Positions 46,488-55,195 of a stretch of 64,000 nucleotides of DNA are shown one piece after another (position 1 is the stretch's first letter; each line of letters starts with the position of its first letter). This DNA comes from Prevotella sp. Its GTDB lineage: Bacteria > Bacteroidota > Bacteroidia > Bacteroidales > Dysgonomonadaceae. A program made the position numbers and the translations under genes. The notes below the pieces were generated by a model that had not been told where the DNA came from, did not search any database, and worked only from the letters and a program-made list of their open reading frames with translations. The stretch lies in the NCBI GenBank assembly GCA_031285625.1, contig JAITVV010000070.1, positions 1 to 64,000 on the forward strand, in the 5' to 3' direction.

Positions 46488-47134
46488 TTTACAGATTCTT
46501 GCGGATCACGGCCAAAGCCATCTGCCCCGATCGAGGATGCATATTCGGCGCTTACGGGAGCTCCTCCTACTATGACTTTTGTTTGAGGTGATATTTCTTT
46601 GATTTTCTGAATAGCAGGGCCCATATTACTCATAGTGGTTGTTAACAGAGCAGAGATTCCAATAACGGCATCAGGATATTTTTGCAGTGTATCAATAAAC
46701 TTCTCACTGGAAACATCTACACCAAGGTCGATAACTTCCCATCCTGCACCCTCAATCATCATTCCGCATAAGTTTTTACCAATGTCGTGAAGGTCTCCCA
46801 GGATTGTCCCTAGAATGAAAGTTCCTTTACGCTTCACCTCTCCTGATACGAAATAAGGTTTAAGATGTGCCATAGAGGCATTCATCGCTCTTGCAGATAT
46901 TAGCATCTGAGGAACGAAAATTTTATTCTCAGTGAAACGTTGTCCTACAATATCCATTCCCGGCACTAAGGCCTCATTCATAATATCAGACGGACTGATT
47001 CCTGTATCTAAAGCCTCTTTTGTCAGTTCGTCGGCACCAGGCATCCCTTTCATTTCGGGAGGAAAAGGAGTTGCTGCATTGATCTTTCCGGCTACAATGC
47101 AACTTTTCAATTGGTTTAATATTTCATTATTCAT
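46463..47134 (-). CDS. Methyltransferase corrinoid protein (MtbC/MtaC-like)
   Basis: 223 residues: an N-terminal cap domain (B12-binding_2, about 1-90) and a Rossmann-like cobalamin-binding domain with GDLHDIGKN (D114-x-H116, the lower-axial His), SALLTTT and GGAPVS. It carries the methyl group on cobalamin between a substrate methyltransferase and an acceptor methyltransferase. It lies 22 bases after the UroD-fold methyltransferase at 47157 and overlaps the activation protein. No cobalamin riboswitch precedes the operon. Confidence 0.95.
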   Translation of the reverse strand: MNNEILNQLKSCIVAGKINAATPFPPEMKGMPGADELTKEALDTGISPSDIMNEALVPGMDIVGQRFTENKIFVPQMLISARAMNASMAHLKPYFVSGEVKRKGTFILGTILGDLHDIGKNLCGMMIEGAGWEVIDLGVDVSSEKFIDTLQKYPDAVIGISALLTTTMSNMGPAIQKIKEISPQTKVIVGGAPVSAEYASSIGADGFGRDPQESVKWLETLVA

Positions 47135-47156
47135 ATCATTCTGTTTTTGTTAGTTC

Positions 47157-48218
47157 TTATTGTCTTTCTCTTCTTCTTATTTCTTTTACAGCATCGGTCA
47201 TTGCTTTAAAACCTTCAATACTCATATAGTCAGGAATCGAATTGCCGGATCCCAACCCATATCCATTTGCGTTTTTCCTGAAGCGTACACCGTCCTCTAA
47301 TACTTTCTCGAAAACAACATCATAAGGATTAAGAATCAGGTAATTCATATCGAATCCACCAAAGAGGCCTATTTGATCAGAATATTTTTCAATCCATGTA
47401 TCAAAAGGACAAATCTGATCTTCATTAGAATGTTTGGCATCGATACCAAGTGCAAGGATATCGGGCATAATTTCGAAAATATTACCACAACAATGCAGGA
47501 GAAACTTTTTATTCACACTGTGGGCAACATCAACTACCCGTTTGTGTTGGGGCAGAACGAACTTCCTGAATGTATCAGGTTCGAGCATAGTAGCAGTTTT
47601 ATGCCCCATATCGTCACCCATTCTGTAAAAGACAAAAATGTCATCATACTCTTTTACCATCTTAGACCATAGTTCAACAAACAAATCTCCGATCCGAATA
47701 AAAAGATCGGCAAATAAGTCCGGATCGATATATTGCATTACACATAAATTCTCGTACCCTACCAGATCCTGTGATGTTTCAAATATACCATAACCACAAC
47801 CACCGTACGCTTTCATCCCTTTTGGCATAACTTTTCGTATAGCCTCTAAACGGGGAGTGTATGTCTCCCAGAATATGCGGGGGATATCTCCGAATGGATA
47901 CTTATTGAAATCGTCGCGCGTTTGAATAGGTCCAAGCATTCCACCCAGAATAGCTCCATGCCCCGGTAAAATCTCGCATATAGCTGCTTCATAGCTGAAA
48001 GCATCATATCCGTGATCTTTCCAAAAACCGATATATTTCCTGAAATAATCTTCAAGTTCAGAAGAGTTATTTGAACTGATTTCTATTTTTTCACCTAAGT
48101 ATTTTGAAACAAAGGGAGCATCAATGTTGTGTTCGTACAATGGCAGATAATCTGGTCTTTGGTTGTACATCACTTTCAGTATATTTGTATAGTCCGGCTG
48201 GAATTTTTGCTGACTCAT
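47157..48218 (-). CDS. UroD-fold corrinoid methyltransferase, paralogue 1
   Basis: 353 residues of the uroporphyrinogen-decarboxylase/MtaA superfamily. The zinc-site half-motif is LLHCCGN (H242, C243, C244). At the place of the distal Cys the sequence is GLGSGNSIPDY, with no Cys. It could be the substrate:corrinoid methyltransferase, with changed metal ligands. It is next to the corrinoid protein (22 bases) and follows UroD paralogue 2. A palindromic repeat lies in its upstream gap (48246-48258). Confidence 0.88.
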   Translation of the reverse strand: MSQQKFQPDYTNILKVMYNQRPDYLPLYEHNIDAPFVSKYLGEKIEISSNNSSELEDYFRKYIGFWKDHGYDAFSYEAAICEILPGHGAILGGMLGPIQTRDDFNKYPFGDIPRIFWETYTPRLEAIRKVMPKGMKAYGGCGYGIFETSQDLVGYENLCVMQYIDPDLFADLFIRIGDLFVELWSKMVKEYDDIFVFYRMGDDMGHKTATMLEPDTFRKFVLPQHKRVVDVAHSVNKKFLLHCCGNIFEIMPDILALGIDAKHSNEDQICPFDTWIEKYSDQIGLFGGFDMNYLILNPYDVVFEKVLEDGVRFRKNANGYGLGSGNSIPDYMSIEGFKAMTDAVKEIRRRERQ

Positions 48219-48245
48219 TATGATAAAATATTAGTGTATTAATTA

Positions 48246-48258
48246 AGGTCACAGACCT
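48246..48258 (-). repeat. Palindromic intergenic repeat, copy 5 (reverse orientation)
   Basis: On the minus strand AGGTC-TGT-GACCT, with AAAGTAATAAAT before it. It lies 28 bases upstream of the UroD paralogue 1 start, inside the operon. Confidence 0.75.
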
Positions 48259-48269
48259 ATTTATTACTT

Positions 48270-49274
48270 TTACCTACTATGTGATTGGTTGTACTTCTTC
48301 ACTGCATCAAAAAAAGCCAAAATATTTTCTTCAGGAATAAAAGGTGGAATGTCACACCCCGATGAAATAACAAAGTTTTTGTATAAGGATGTTTTCTCCA
48401 GTAATTCACTTGTGATACTTTGTACCTGCTCTCTGGAACCTTGTTTGAAAGTTACTACCGGGTCGATATTACCCATAACCAAAATATCGGAAGGACATTC
48501 TTTCAGCACCTGTAATATGTCTATTTTATTACCAAAATGAAGTGCCTTCGCTCCACTTTTTATCATAGCATCCGTACATTGGCCTGTATTTCCGCAATTA
48601 TGCAGAATAACCATGAAGTCTTCGTCTTGTACCGCTTCTACGATTTTTTTTACAAATTCGGTGGAATAAGCCTGACAATCGTCATTTTGTAAAAGACCGG
48701 CTGCCGGTTCGGCTATTATTACCCCTGCTGTACCTGTATCTTTCAGTGTCTGGCAATATTGAATAAGGAAAGATGTGCATTTTTCCAAAAGTAACAGTAT
48801 TGTTTCAGGTTCGAGATAAATTGCCATCATTATTTCCGACATATCGAATAACCTTCCTGCAAGCGAGTATGGCCCTATACAGCCCGACAAAACAGGTTTG
48901 TCCTTTATGTTTTCGGCGGCTAGCTTATTTGCCGAGAGATATGCAGGGATCCTGGCTGCTGAAAGTCCGGGTACCTGAAGATTCTCTACATCATTCATAT
49001 TTGCCACTAAGCGGCCTATGACAGATGGAACGTCGTCCTCAGGAAAAATAATTTCGGCACCGAATGCCTCTGCTTCAACAGTCAGATCCATTATAACTGT
49101 ACATGCCGATGAATCATATTTCTCCGAAAGTGCTTTTATGGCTTTGTAATGTACGGTTCCATCCGTTACTGCATTCTTTACACTTTCTCCGATTATTTCC
49201 ATCCCGGGATTTGTCATTATGGGTATAGCTAACCGTGCCGTACTTTCTATTATATCATTTACGGATAATTTCAT
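48270..49274 (-). CDS. UroD-fold corrinoid methyltransferase, paralogue 2 (complete Zn site)
   Basis: 334 residues. The MtaA/MtbA-type zinc site is complete: H225-x-C227 in LHNCGN, then C307 in ISSGCDIPP, 80 residues on. This matches the methylcobalamin:acceptor methyltransferases (MT2) whose zinc activates a thiol or folate-like acceptor. It would take the methyl group from the corrinoid protein. 51 bases before UroD paralogue 1. Confidence 0.9.
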   Translation of the reverse strand: MKLSVNDIIESTARLAIPIMTNPGMEIIGESVKNAVTDGTVHYKAIKALSEKYDSSACTVIMDLTVEAEAFGAEIIFPEDDVPSVIGRLVANMNDVENLQVPGLSAARIPAYLSANKLAAENIKDKPVLSGCIGPYSLAGRLFDMSEIMMAIYLEPETILLLLEKCTSFLIQYCQTLKDTGTAGVIIAEPAAGLLQNDDCQAYSTEFVKKIVEAVQDEDFMVILHNCGNTGQCTDAMIKSGAKALHFGNKIDILQVLKECPSDILVMGNIDPVVTFKQGSREQVQSITSELLEKTSLYKNFVISSGCDIPPFIPEENILAFFDAVKKYNQSHSR

Positions 49275-49359
49275 ATATAATCTATTTTATTATGGTTTCA
49301 GGTTGTTTAAAGAAGTTTTGCAATTTATTGCGGTTCATTGCAAAACTTCTTATGGTCAA

Positions 49360-51912
49360 TTAATAACTACCTGTTAACCTCTGAGGAGTATTCAAATATT
49401 TATTTACAATAGCATCTTCCCTTGCTTTAGGATTATTCATAATTGGCATAGGGATGTAATATGAATCGGTAATATCCCTTACTTTTTCTACCGATGGTTT
49501 TCCTTTGTCGAAGGTCAGGTCAAATTCAAAAGTCATTTCACCTGGTGAGTCTACACAGAAGTTAACCACCCATAAATTATTATATAACATGCCGAATAAT
49601 TCATTCACATTTTCAGGTGCATTTTGCAATTTTTTACCCATGCTATGTCCGCCAAAGTTGACTATTGGAATATCACCCGACGACCAGATACGTGTACCGT
49701 CCTGTGAGTCATATTTTACCCAGCTATCTATTACAAAGAAGTCTTTACATGAGTTCGGAATCTGGTCTTTATATAATTCGTAAGGCATACCACCATTTGT
49801 TGCAACAGGTTGCTTGCATCCTTTTGGGAAAGGGAACCTGGCATAAAATACTTCCGGTGCGATAGAAGAAATCCTGTCAAAGAAAACATTTACTTTTGCC
49901 CGTGGTATTTCCTTAAATATTTCAACTTCCCTGCGCATGCTTTTCAGTCGTGGATGTTCCATATCCTGAGAAATAATCCATGAATACGGTGTTTCCCTTA
50001 CCTTGGCTTTATTTTGGGGTTTAGCCCAATTGATTTCTGTTATATCTTCCCATTTTTTGAGCCGCTTCTCGTCTTCCCAATGCATATAAACATCACCTTG
50101 CGAGTAGCGATCCATATCATTTACATTGACTACCATAAAGTCTGCCAGTCCTTCTGTAAAGAGAGGTTCGTCCATACCTTTCCATTTCGCAGAAGTTATC
50201 CAGTTGTTCTTATCGAATGTAAGTTCAGGCAAATCAGTTTTTACTTCTGTTGCTTTTACTTCAGATGTTTCCAGCATAAAGTGGGTATATGAATTAGCAG
50301 GCATATTATTTATCCAGAACCATGCCTGAGTGCCGCCCGGAACGGCTTCGCGGCTTGTATTTAAGTTCTCATCCACTACCCAACGCCAAACATAATCGCC
50401 TTCTTTGAATAAAGGATATGTTTCATTGGTTTTTACATCTCGTACCGATTTGTAGTCCACTTCCCTGAAACCAACTACATCCAGTTTTACCCAGCCTGTA
50501 TAAGAAGCATTGGATACATTTGAAACATACAGGCCTTCGTCCATATCGGTAAATTTATTACGAACTAACTGGCCCAGTAAGTATTTACTCCTTTCCCATG
50601 GACGATAGGCAAAACTGCCTTTTTCGTTCAATTGTCCCAGGGTATATAAACTGTAAGGGTAATCAGATGTTTCGTTAGAACCATATGTATGTTCAAAATA
50701 ACGGCATAATAAACGGTTGATATCTTTCAATTCTGTTTTAGCTCCATCATTCAATGTGCCCCATAACGGCGATTTTATGGCTTTGGTATTATATACTCCA
50801 CGACGGGCCACTTGCATTTCGCGTGGCATGGATGCACCTCCAAACGCCCACCAGTCCTGCCATTCACCTTCATAGGTTTCCAATTTGTCTCCAACTTCTT
50901 TTTCGATATTCTTCATGGCTTCGCCTGCTGTTTTCATTCTAAGCACCGGCTTAAGTCCCATTTCATTCCATTTGTTGATAAATGTAAGTAGCTGAGGCAT
51001 AGGGCCATCATTATCGCATCGCCATTCGTTAGTAAATGTCAGCGTAAGGAATGGATAGTCATAACCTTTATCACGCAAATCCTTCAGCCTTTTGATACAT
51101 ACTTCGTGCGATTCACGCATCGATGCTTCGTCGGTAAGAAGTATATTTCCGTTTCGTGGCCATGTTGTTTGTGTATTGGCATATTCACGTTGCTGTAAAC
51201 GCCACTCACGTTCGGCAAAAAAGAGGTAACCTTGCCAGTATGGATATCCAGACCAAACCAATAGTTTACGGCTATCAGGCATTTTCCACCAGAATGCGCC
51301 TGGCTGCTCTACCGGAGAACCTCCCCAATGCTGATTGATTCCCATCCACACATAGTTTATATCCCTGTCCAGCAGTTTTGTTGCTGCTATGCGGGGAAAA
51401 CCATTTACATCATGTTGCATTCCCACTTTTATATCCAGCTGGGTACGTATTTCTTCAGGTATCCAGTTCAGCATCTCATCCCATTGCTCCGAACTGGCAT
51501 AAGGATGTATATGGAAAGGCATGGCATTGATACCGATCTGCTTATTTTTTATCATTTTCAGCATATCATTTCTACGCTTTTCAGTAGTCTCTACCCACCA
51601 AGAATAAAATGGGTCGAGTGCTTCAACTGTCCATACAAAACGACTTTCAGGTTTTTCGTTTTGTGACTGTAAGGCTAAATCCAAAGCTACATCTATAAAC
51701 CTTTTATGCAAGTCGATATCAACAAGCGCATGATCGGTATAACCATAGTCGGTATGTGTTACATGCACAATATCTATGTATTTAAAATCCAGAGTATCTT
51801 TTCCTTCAATGCTGCTATCGCTTTCGGCTATATTCTCAGTTTTAGTGTTACAACTGAAGAATAGAAATAGAAATAATAAGCCGCTCAGCAGTTTACTAAT
51901 AGTAGATTTCAT
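49360..51912 (-). CDS. GH38-like lipoprotein (DUF5054)
   Basis: 850 residues with a lipoprotein signal (LFLFFSC, Cys21), so anchored outside the cytoplasm. The N-terminal domain resembles GH38/57-type (beta/alpha) mannosidases: H53-T-D55 in VTHTDYGYTD fits the first metal ligands, and D168 in MQHDVNGFPR sits where the GH38 nucleophile is found. The rest matches what I recall as DUF5054, with no demonstrated activity. It is encoded inside the corrinoid operon, so its product likely feeds that module. Confidence 0.8.
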   Translation of the reverse strand: MKSTISKLLSGLLFLFLFFSCNTKTENIAESDSSIEGKDTLDFKYIDIVHVTHTDYGYTDHALVDIDLHKRFIDVALDLALQSQNEKPESRFVWTVEALDPFYSWWVETTEKRRNDMLKMIKNKQIGINAMPFHIHPYASSEQWDEMLNWIPEEIRTQLDIKVGMQHDVNGFPRIAATKLLDRDINYVWMGINQHWGGSPVEQPGAFWWKMPDSRKLLVWSGYPYWQGYLFFAEREWRLQQREYANTQTTWPRNGNILLTDEASMRESHEVCIKRLKDLRDKGYDYPFLTLTFTNEWRCDNDGPMPQLLTFINKWNEMGLKPVLRMKTAGEAMKNIEKEVGDKLETYEGEWQDWWAFGGASMPREMQVARRGVYNTKAIKSPLWGTLNDGAKTELKDINRLLCRYFEHTYGSNETSDYPYSLYTLGQLNEKGSFAYRPWERSKYLLGQLVRNKFTDMDEGLYVSNVSNASYTGWVKLDVVGFREVDYKSVRDVKTNETYPLFKEGDYVWRWVVDENLNTSREAVPGGTQAWFWINNMPANSYTHFMLETSEVKATEVKTDLPELTFDKNNWITSAKWKGMDEPLFTEGLADFMVVNVNDMDRYSQGDVYMHWEDEKRLKKWEDITEINWAKPQNKAKVRETPYSWIISQDMEHPRLKSMRREVEIFKEIPRAKVNVFFDRISSIAPEVFYARFPFPKGCKQPVATNGGMPYELYKDQIPNSCKDFFVIDSWVKYDSQDGTRIWSSGDIPIVNFGGHSMGKKLQNAPENVNELFGMLYNNLWVVNFCVDSPGEMTFEFDLTFDKGKPSVEKVRDITDSYYIPMPIMNNPKAREDAIVNKYLNTPQRLTGSY

Positions 51913-51955
51913 CGTATTTTAATTTAAGTTATTATTAAGCTAAAATTTTCAAAAT

Positions 51956-53011
51956 TCAGTACACGCCATATTGCTTGACAGTTTCAATAAGGCAAAGCAC
52001 ATTTTCAGTCGGAATATTATCGTGGATACTGTGATCGGTGGAAATGATATATCCGCCACCGGATGCAGCCTCATTCAGACATTCCAAAACTTCATTCTTC
52101 ACATCATCGCTGTTAGCCGATTCCATTGTCACCTTGTTGTTCACATTCCCTATCGGGGTGATTCTTCCTTTGTATGTATCTTTCACTTTCTTCAAATCCA
52201 TACCTGCAGCCCTTTCTACAGGGTGTAAGGCATTAATGCCGCAATCAGCCAGATCGTCGATCACGTCCCATATCTGTCCGTCGTTATGCATAATAAAAGG
52301 TAATCCATATGCTTTTACAGCTTGTACCAGACGTTTGAAATAAGGTATGAAAAATTCCCTGAATTGTTCGGGTGCTATCAATAATCCATTTGTCCCACCC
52401 CAATCGTCAGATATCTGTACACAATCTACACCGCCTTCTTTGACAGCCAGTTCTAAAGCCTCCAGTGCCCATTTCAGGTATGCTTCATTGATTTCGTGAA
52501 TAAGGTCAGGATCGGTAAACATGTTTATTGAAAAAGTTTCCATATCCATAATATACCATGAAAGCATTGTAAAAGGTCCTAATAAACCAAGAACAACAGC
52601 TAAATCTGATTCGTTAGCAGCCAGTACATCTTTCAAGATACGTGTCCGGTATGGTGTATCTACTTCAGGTAATTTGTAATTTTCCCAATCTTCGCGGCAT
52701 TTTACCGGGGCACCGATCTGAGCAATAATAGGCCAGCCGTTTTTCCGGTATGTTACTTCCCATTCATCCTTATAGATCTCATCCTTTTCGTGCGGAGTTT
52801 CTTCTATTCCACAAAAACCGTTTATAGGAGTCCATATAGTATCGATACCCAATTTTGCAGCCAGTTCTACCTGAGCTTTTCCATCATACAATATGGTATT
52901 ATATCCCAATAATTCTTTTTGTAGTTTCAGGCTAAATAAATGTTCGTGAATAGGAACCCTGTCTGGTGTTCCCCCGGTGAGGGCAGTTAAAAATCTTTCA
53001 CGTGATGTCAT
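51956..53011 (-). CDS. UroD-fold methyltransferase, paralogue 3 (no cysteine ligands)
   Basis: 351 residues from the ATG at 53011 (MTSRERFLTALTGG is the usual UroD-superfamily opening; the open frame to 53050 has no motif). The zinc-site Cys is replaced: H242-x-D244 in MHNDGQI, and STDHSIHDNIP has no distal Cys. SDDWGGTNG lies mid-protein. This pattern suggests a substrate-specific methyltransferase (MT1) with different ligands. First gene of the minus-strand operon; a TATATTTG -7 box at 53128-53135 lies upstream. Confidence 0.87.
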   Translation of the reverse strand: MTSRERFLTALTGGTPDRVPIHEHLFSLKLQKELLGYNTILYDGKAQVELAAKLGIDTIWTPINGFCGIEETPHEKDEIYKDEWEVTYRKNGWPIIAQIGAPVKCREDWENYKLPEVDTPYRTRILKDVLAANESDLAVVLGLLGPFTMLSWYIMDMETFSINMFTDPDLIHEINEAYLKWALEALELAVKEGGVDCVQISDDWGGTNGLLIAPEQFREFFIPYFKRLVQAVKAYGLPFIMHNDGQIWDVIDDLADCGINALHPVERAAGMDLKKVKDTYKGRITPIGNVNNKVTMESANSDDVKNEVLECLNEAASGGGYIISTDHSIHDNIPTENVLCLIETVKQYGVY

Positions 53012-53372
53012 GGTGTTCCGATTAATTTGGTTACAATTTATAGGTATCAAATCTTAAGTTCAGCTAGCATTTTTATAAGATTTTCCGGTAGTGTATTTCA
53101 TTAGCTAGCCAGCAAAAAAACTCTAAGCAAATATAAATTCTTTACTACCCTTAAATTCACCAAATATTACCTAAAACAATAATCTCAAACTATTAAAAAA
53201 TCATATATAATGTTTTTAATACCTAATTATCAATTAGTTATATTTTGTTTTTTTATTCATTATTATAATTATTAAGAAAATGGCCAGTAGATAAGTAATT
53301 ATTTTATTTTCTACTTTTACAAAAAGCAAAGAACGCTCCCCATCATTTTTTCCAACAATAAATTTTTATAAA
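53012..53372. promoter_or_regulatory. Divergent control region of corrinoid operon and regulator
   Basis: It holds a minus-strand TATATTTG (53128-53135), about 115 bases before the UroD3 start. AT-rich, no ORF. I searched both strands for B12-box-like sequence and found none, so no cobalamin riboswitch is evident. Confidence 0.45.
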
Positions 53373-54926
53373 ATGAAAAAGATAGATTCTGTTATTTCAT
53401 TGTTGCATTCGTTATCCAAATCGGAGAAGAAGCATATTACTTTACATGTCTTGAGTGGAAATGAAAACAAAGATTATTTGATTATTTACGATCTTATAAT
53501 CAATCAGAAAATATATGATACACAGAGTATCAAAATGGAATTTACGAAATCAAAACCAACCGGTTCTTTTGAGATTGCAGTTCATTATTTATATGATAAA
53601 ATACTCAATTCTCTATTGATGCTTCGTAAAAAGAAGGACATAGTGTATGATTTGTTTCAAATAATAAGTAAAGTGAGGATGTTGTACGAGCGTTCCTTAT
53701 TTCATGAATGCTTCGAGCTGCTTTCCGAAGCGATTGAAATGGCCCGGAAATACCAATATTACGAAATATTGATAATTGCCTTAAGGCTTGAGTTGGAATA
53801 TTTGTTCCGCCTCAATTTTCCGGACATATCGGAACAGGAACTATATCATAGGCATTATGAGCTGGGTGATGCTATAAAAAACATTCGAAATATCACGGAA
53901 CAATCTTCTCTTCATGATACATTGAAATACCGGTTGATATATAAAGGAAGCATTCGTACAGATAAACAAAAGCGAGAAATGAATGACCTGATGGTTAGCG
54001 AATTTTATATTGCCGCATCTACAGAAAGTAAAAACAATTTTGAAATAAAAAAGAACCACCAGTTGTTTCAATCAAGCTATTTGATGGGTGTCGGTGATTT
54101 CAATTCAGCTTTAGAAACTCTGAAAGAACTAAATAGGGTCTTCGAAAATAATCCGGAGCACTGGGCAAATCCTCCAATCTACTATATGTCGGTATTGGAA
54201 GGTATATTGAGTAGCTTACGCTTCTATGGCAACTATGAAGAAATGGGATATTATGTCGAAAAACTGAAAATTTTAGCTGAATCGTCATCGGTAGAATTTA
54301 AAGTAAATACCTTATGTCTGGTTTTCCAATATGAATTGTTTCCTTGGCTAGATAAAGGTGATTATGAGAAATGTAAGGAGATTATAGAAGAGTATGATGA
54401 ACGTTTGTTCAGTAAAGAAAGCTGGTTAAATCCTATCCGGCTCAGTGAATTAATATTGTATACCTCGATAGTACATATTGGAATGAAAGAATTTTCTAAG
54501 GCAAAGAAACGTTTGAATAGTCTTTTATTTGATCGGTTTATGGATTATTTACCTATTAAAAAGATAATCCGCCTCATGCGTCTGATTGTTTATTATGAAT
54601 TGGGTGATTTTGATTTGATCAGATTTGAAACACGTTCTATCAAAAGAGGGATGACCAATAAAAAAGAGCCACATTACAGAACAGAGCATATGTTGCTTTG
54701 GTTTCTTAATAATGAAAATCTGCCTGTCTTTAACAAAGACAAAGATGATTTGTGGAAAAAAATTTCTAATCAACTTACCGAATGGCAGGATAACCGTTAT
54801 GAGCGCCAGATATTATATTTATTTGATTTTACTGCATGGATAGAAGCTAAAATCTTTAAGAAGCCACTTTCTACAATAATGGAAAAAAATTTTGAAGAAA
54901 AAATGAAAAATAATACACAGCATTAA
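53373..54926 (+). CDS. Helical-repeat protein, probable locus regulator
   Basis: 517 residues, predicted cytoplasmic, nearly all alpha-helical with TPR-like repeats (YERSLFHECFELLSEAIEMA, GMKEFSKAKKRLNSLLF). I see no classic DNA-binding domain. It lies between the corrinoid operon and the second ribokinase. A regulator of this size near ribokinases is known for the Bacteroides ribose locus (RbsR, from memory), and the KKIDSVISLLHSLSKSEKK opening looks like that type. Regulator is inference. Confidence 0.6.
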   Translation: MKKIDSVISLLHSLSKSEKKHITLHVLSGNENKDYLIIYDLIINQKIYDTQSIKMEFTKSKPTGSFEIAVHYLYDKILNSLLMLRKKKDIVYDLFQIISKVRMLYERSLFHECFELLSEAIEMARKYQYYEILIIALRLELEYLFRLNFPDISEQELYHRHYELGDAIKNIRNITEQSSLHDTLKYRLIYKGSIRTDKQKREMNDLMVSEFYIAASTESKNNFEIKKNHQLFQSSYLMGVGDFNSALETLKELNRVFENNPEHWANPPIYYMSVLEGILSSLRFYGNYEEMGYYVEKLKILAESSSVEFKVNTLCLVFQYELFPWLDKGDYEKCKEIIEEYDERLFSKESWLNPIRLSELILYTSIVHIGMKEFSKAKKRLNSLLFDRFMDYLPIKKIIRLMRLIVYYELGDFDLIRFETRSIKRGMTNKKEPHYRTEHMLLWFLNNENLPVFNKDKDDLWKKISNQLTEWQDNRYERQILYLFDFTAWIEAKIFKKPLSTIMEKNFEEKMKNNTQH

Positions 54927-55095
54927 TTCTCATCTTTTTAGTTGAATTTACAAAATGTAGATTTATATAAAAATGCAGATCAACGTATATATATAAAATT
55001 AATATTCAATTAATTACAAATAATTTTTATAATAAAACCAAATTTGAATTATATAAATAGCAATTTTTTAGTCATTATCTAGTAAATACTCACTA

Positions 55096-55103
55096 TATAT
55101 TTG
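55096..55103 (+). promoter_or_regulatory. Bacteroidetes -7 element for ribokinase 2 operon
   Basis: TATATTTG, 92 bases before the ATG at 55196. Likely drives the ribokinase-GH13 operon. Confidence 0.4.
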
Positions 55104-55195
55104 ATATTAATTAAATCAATATATGAAAATGCGATGAAAAATCCACATAAAAATCGCAATACTCATCATTAAGAAACATAATTATTTACTAATAC

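Noticed and set aside
53012-53372. Cobalamin riboswitch before the corrinoid operon
   Set aside because: Expected from the B12-dependent genes, but no B12-box-like sequence or matching stem was found on either strand.
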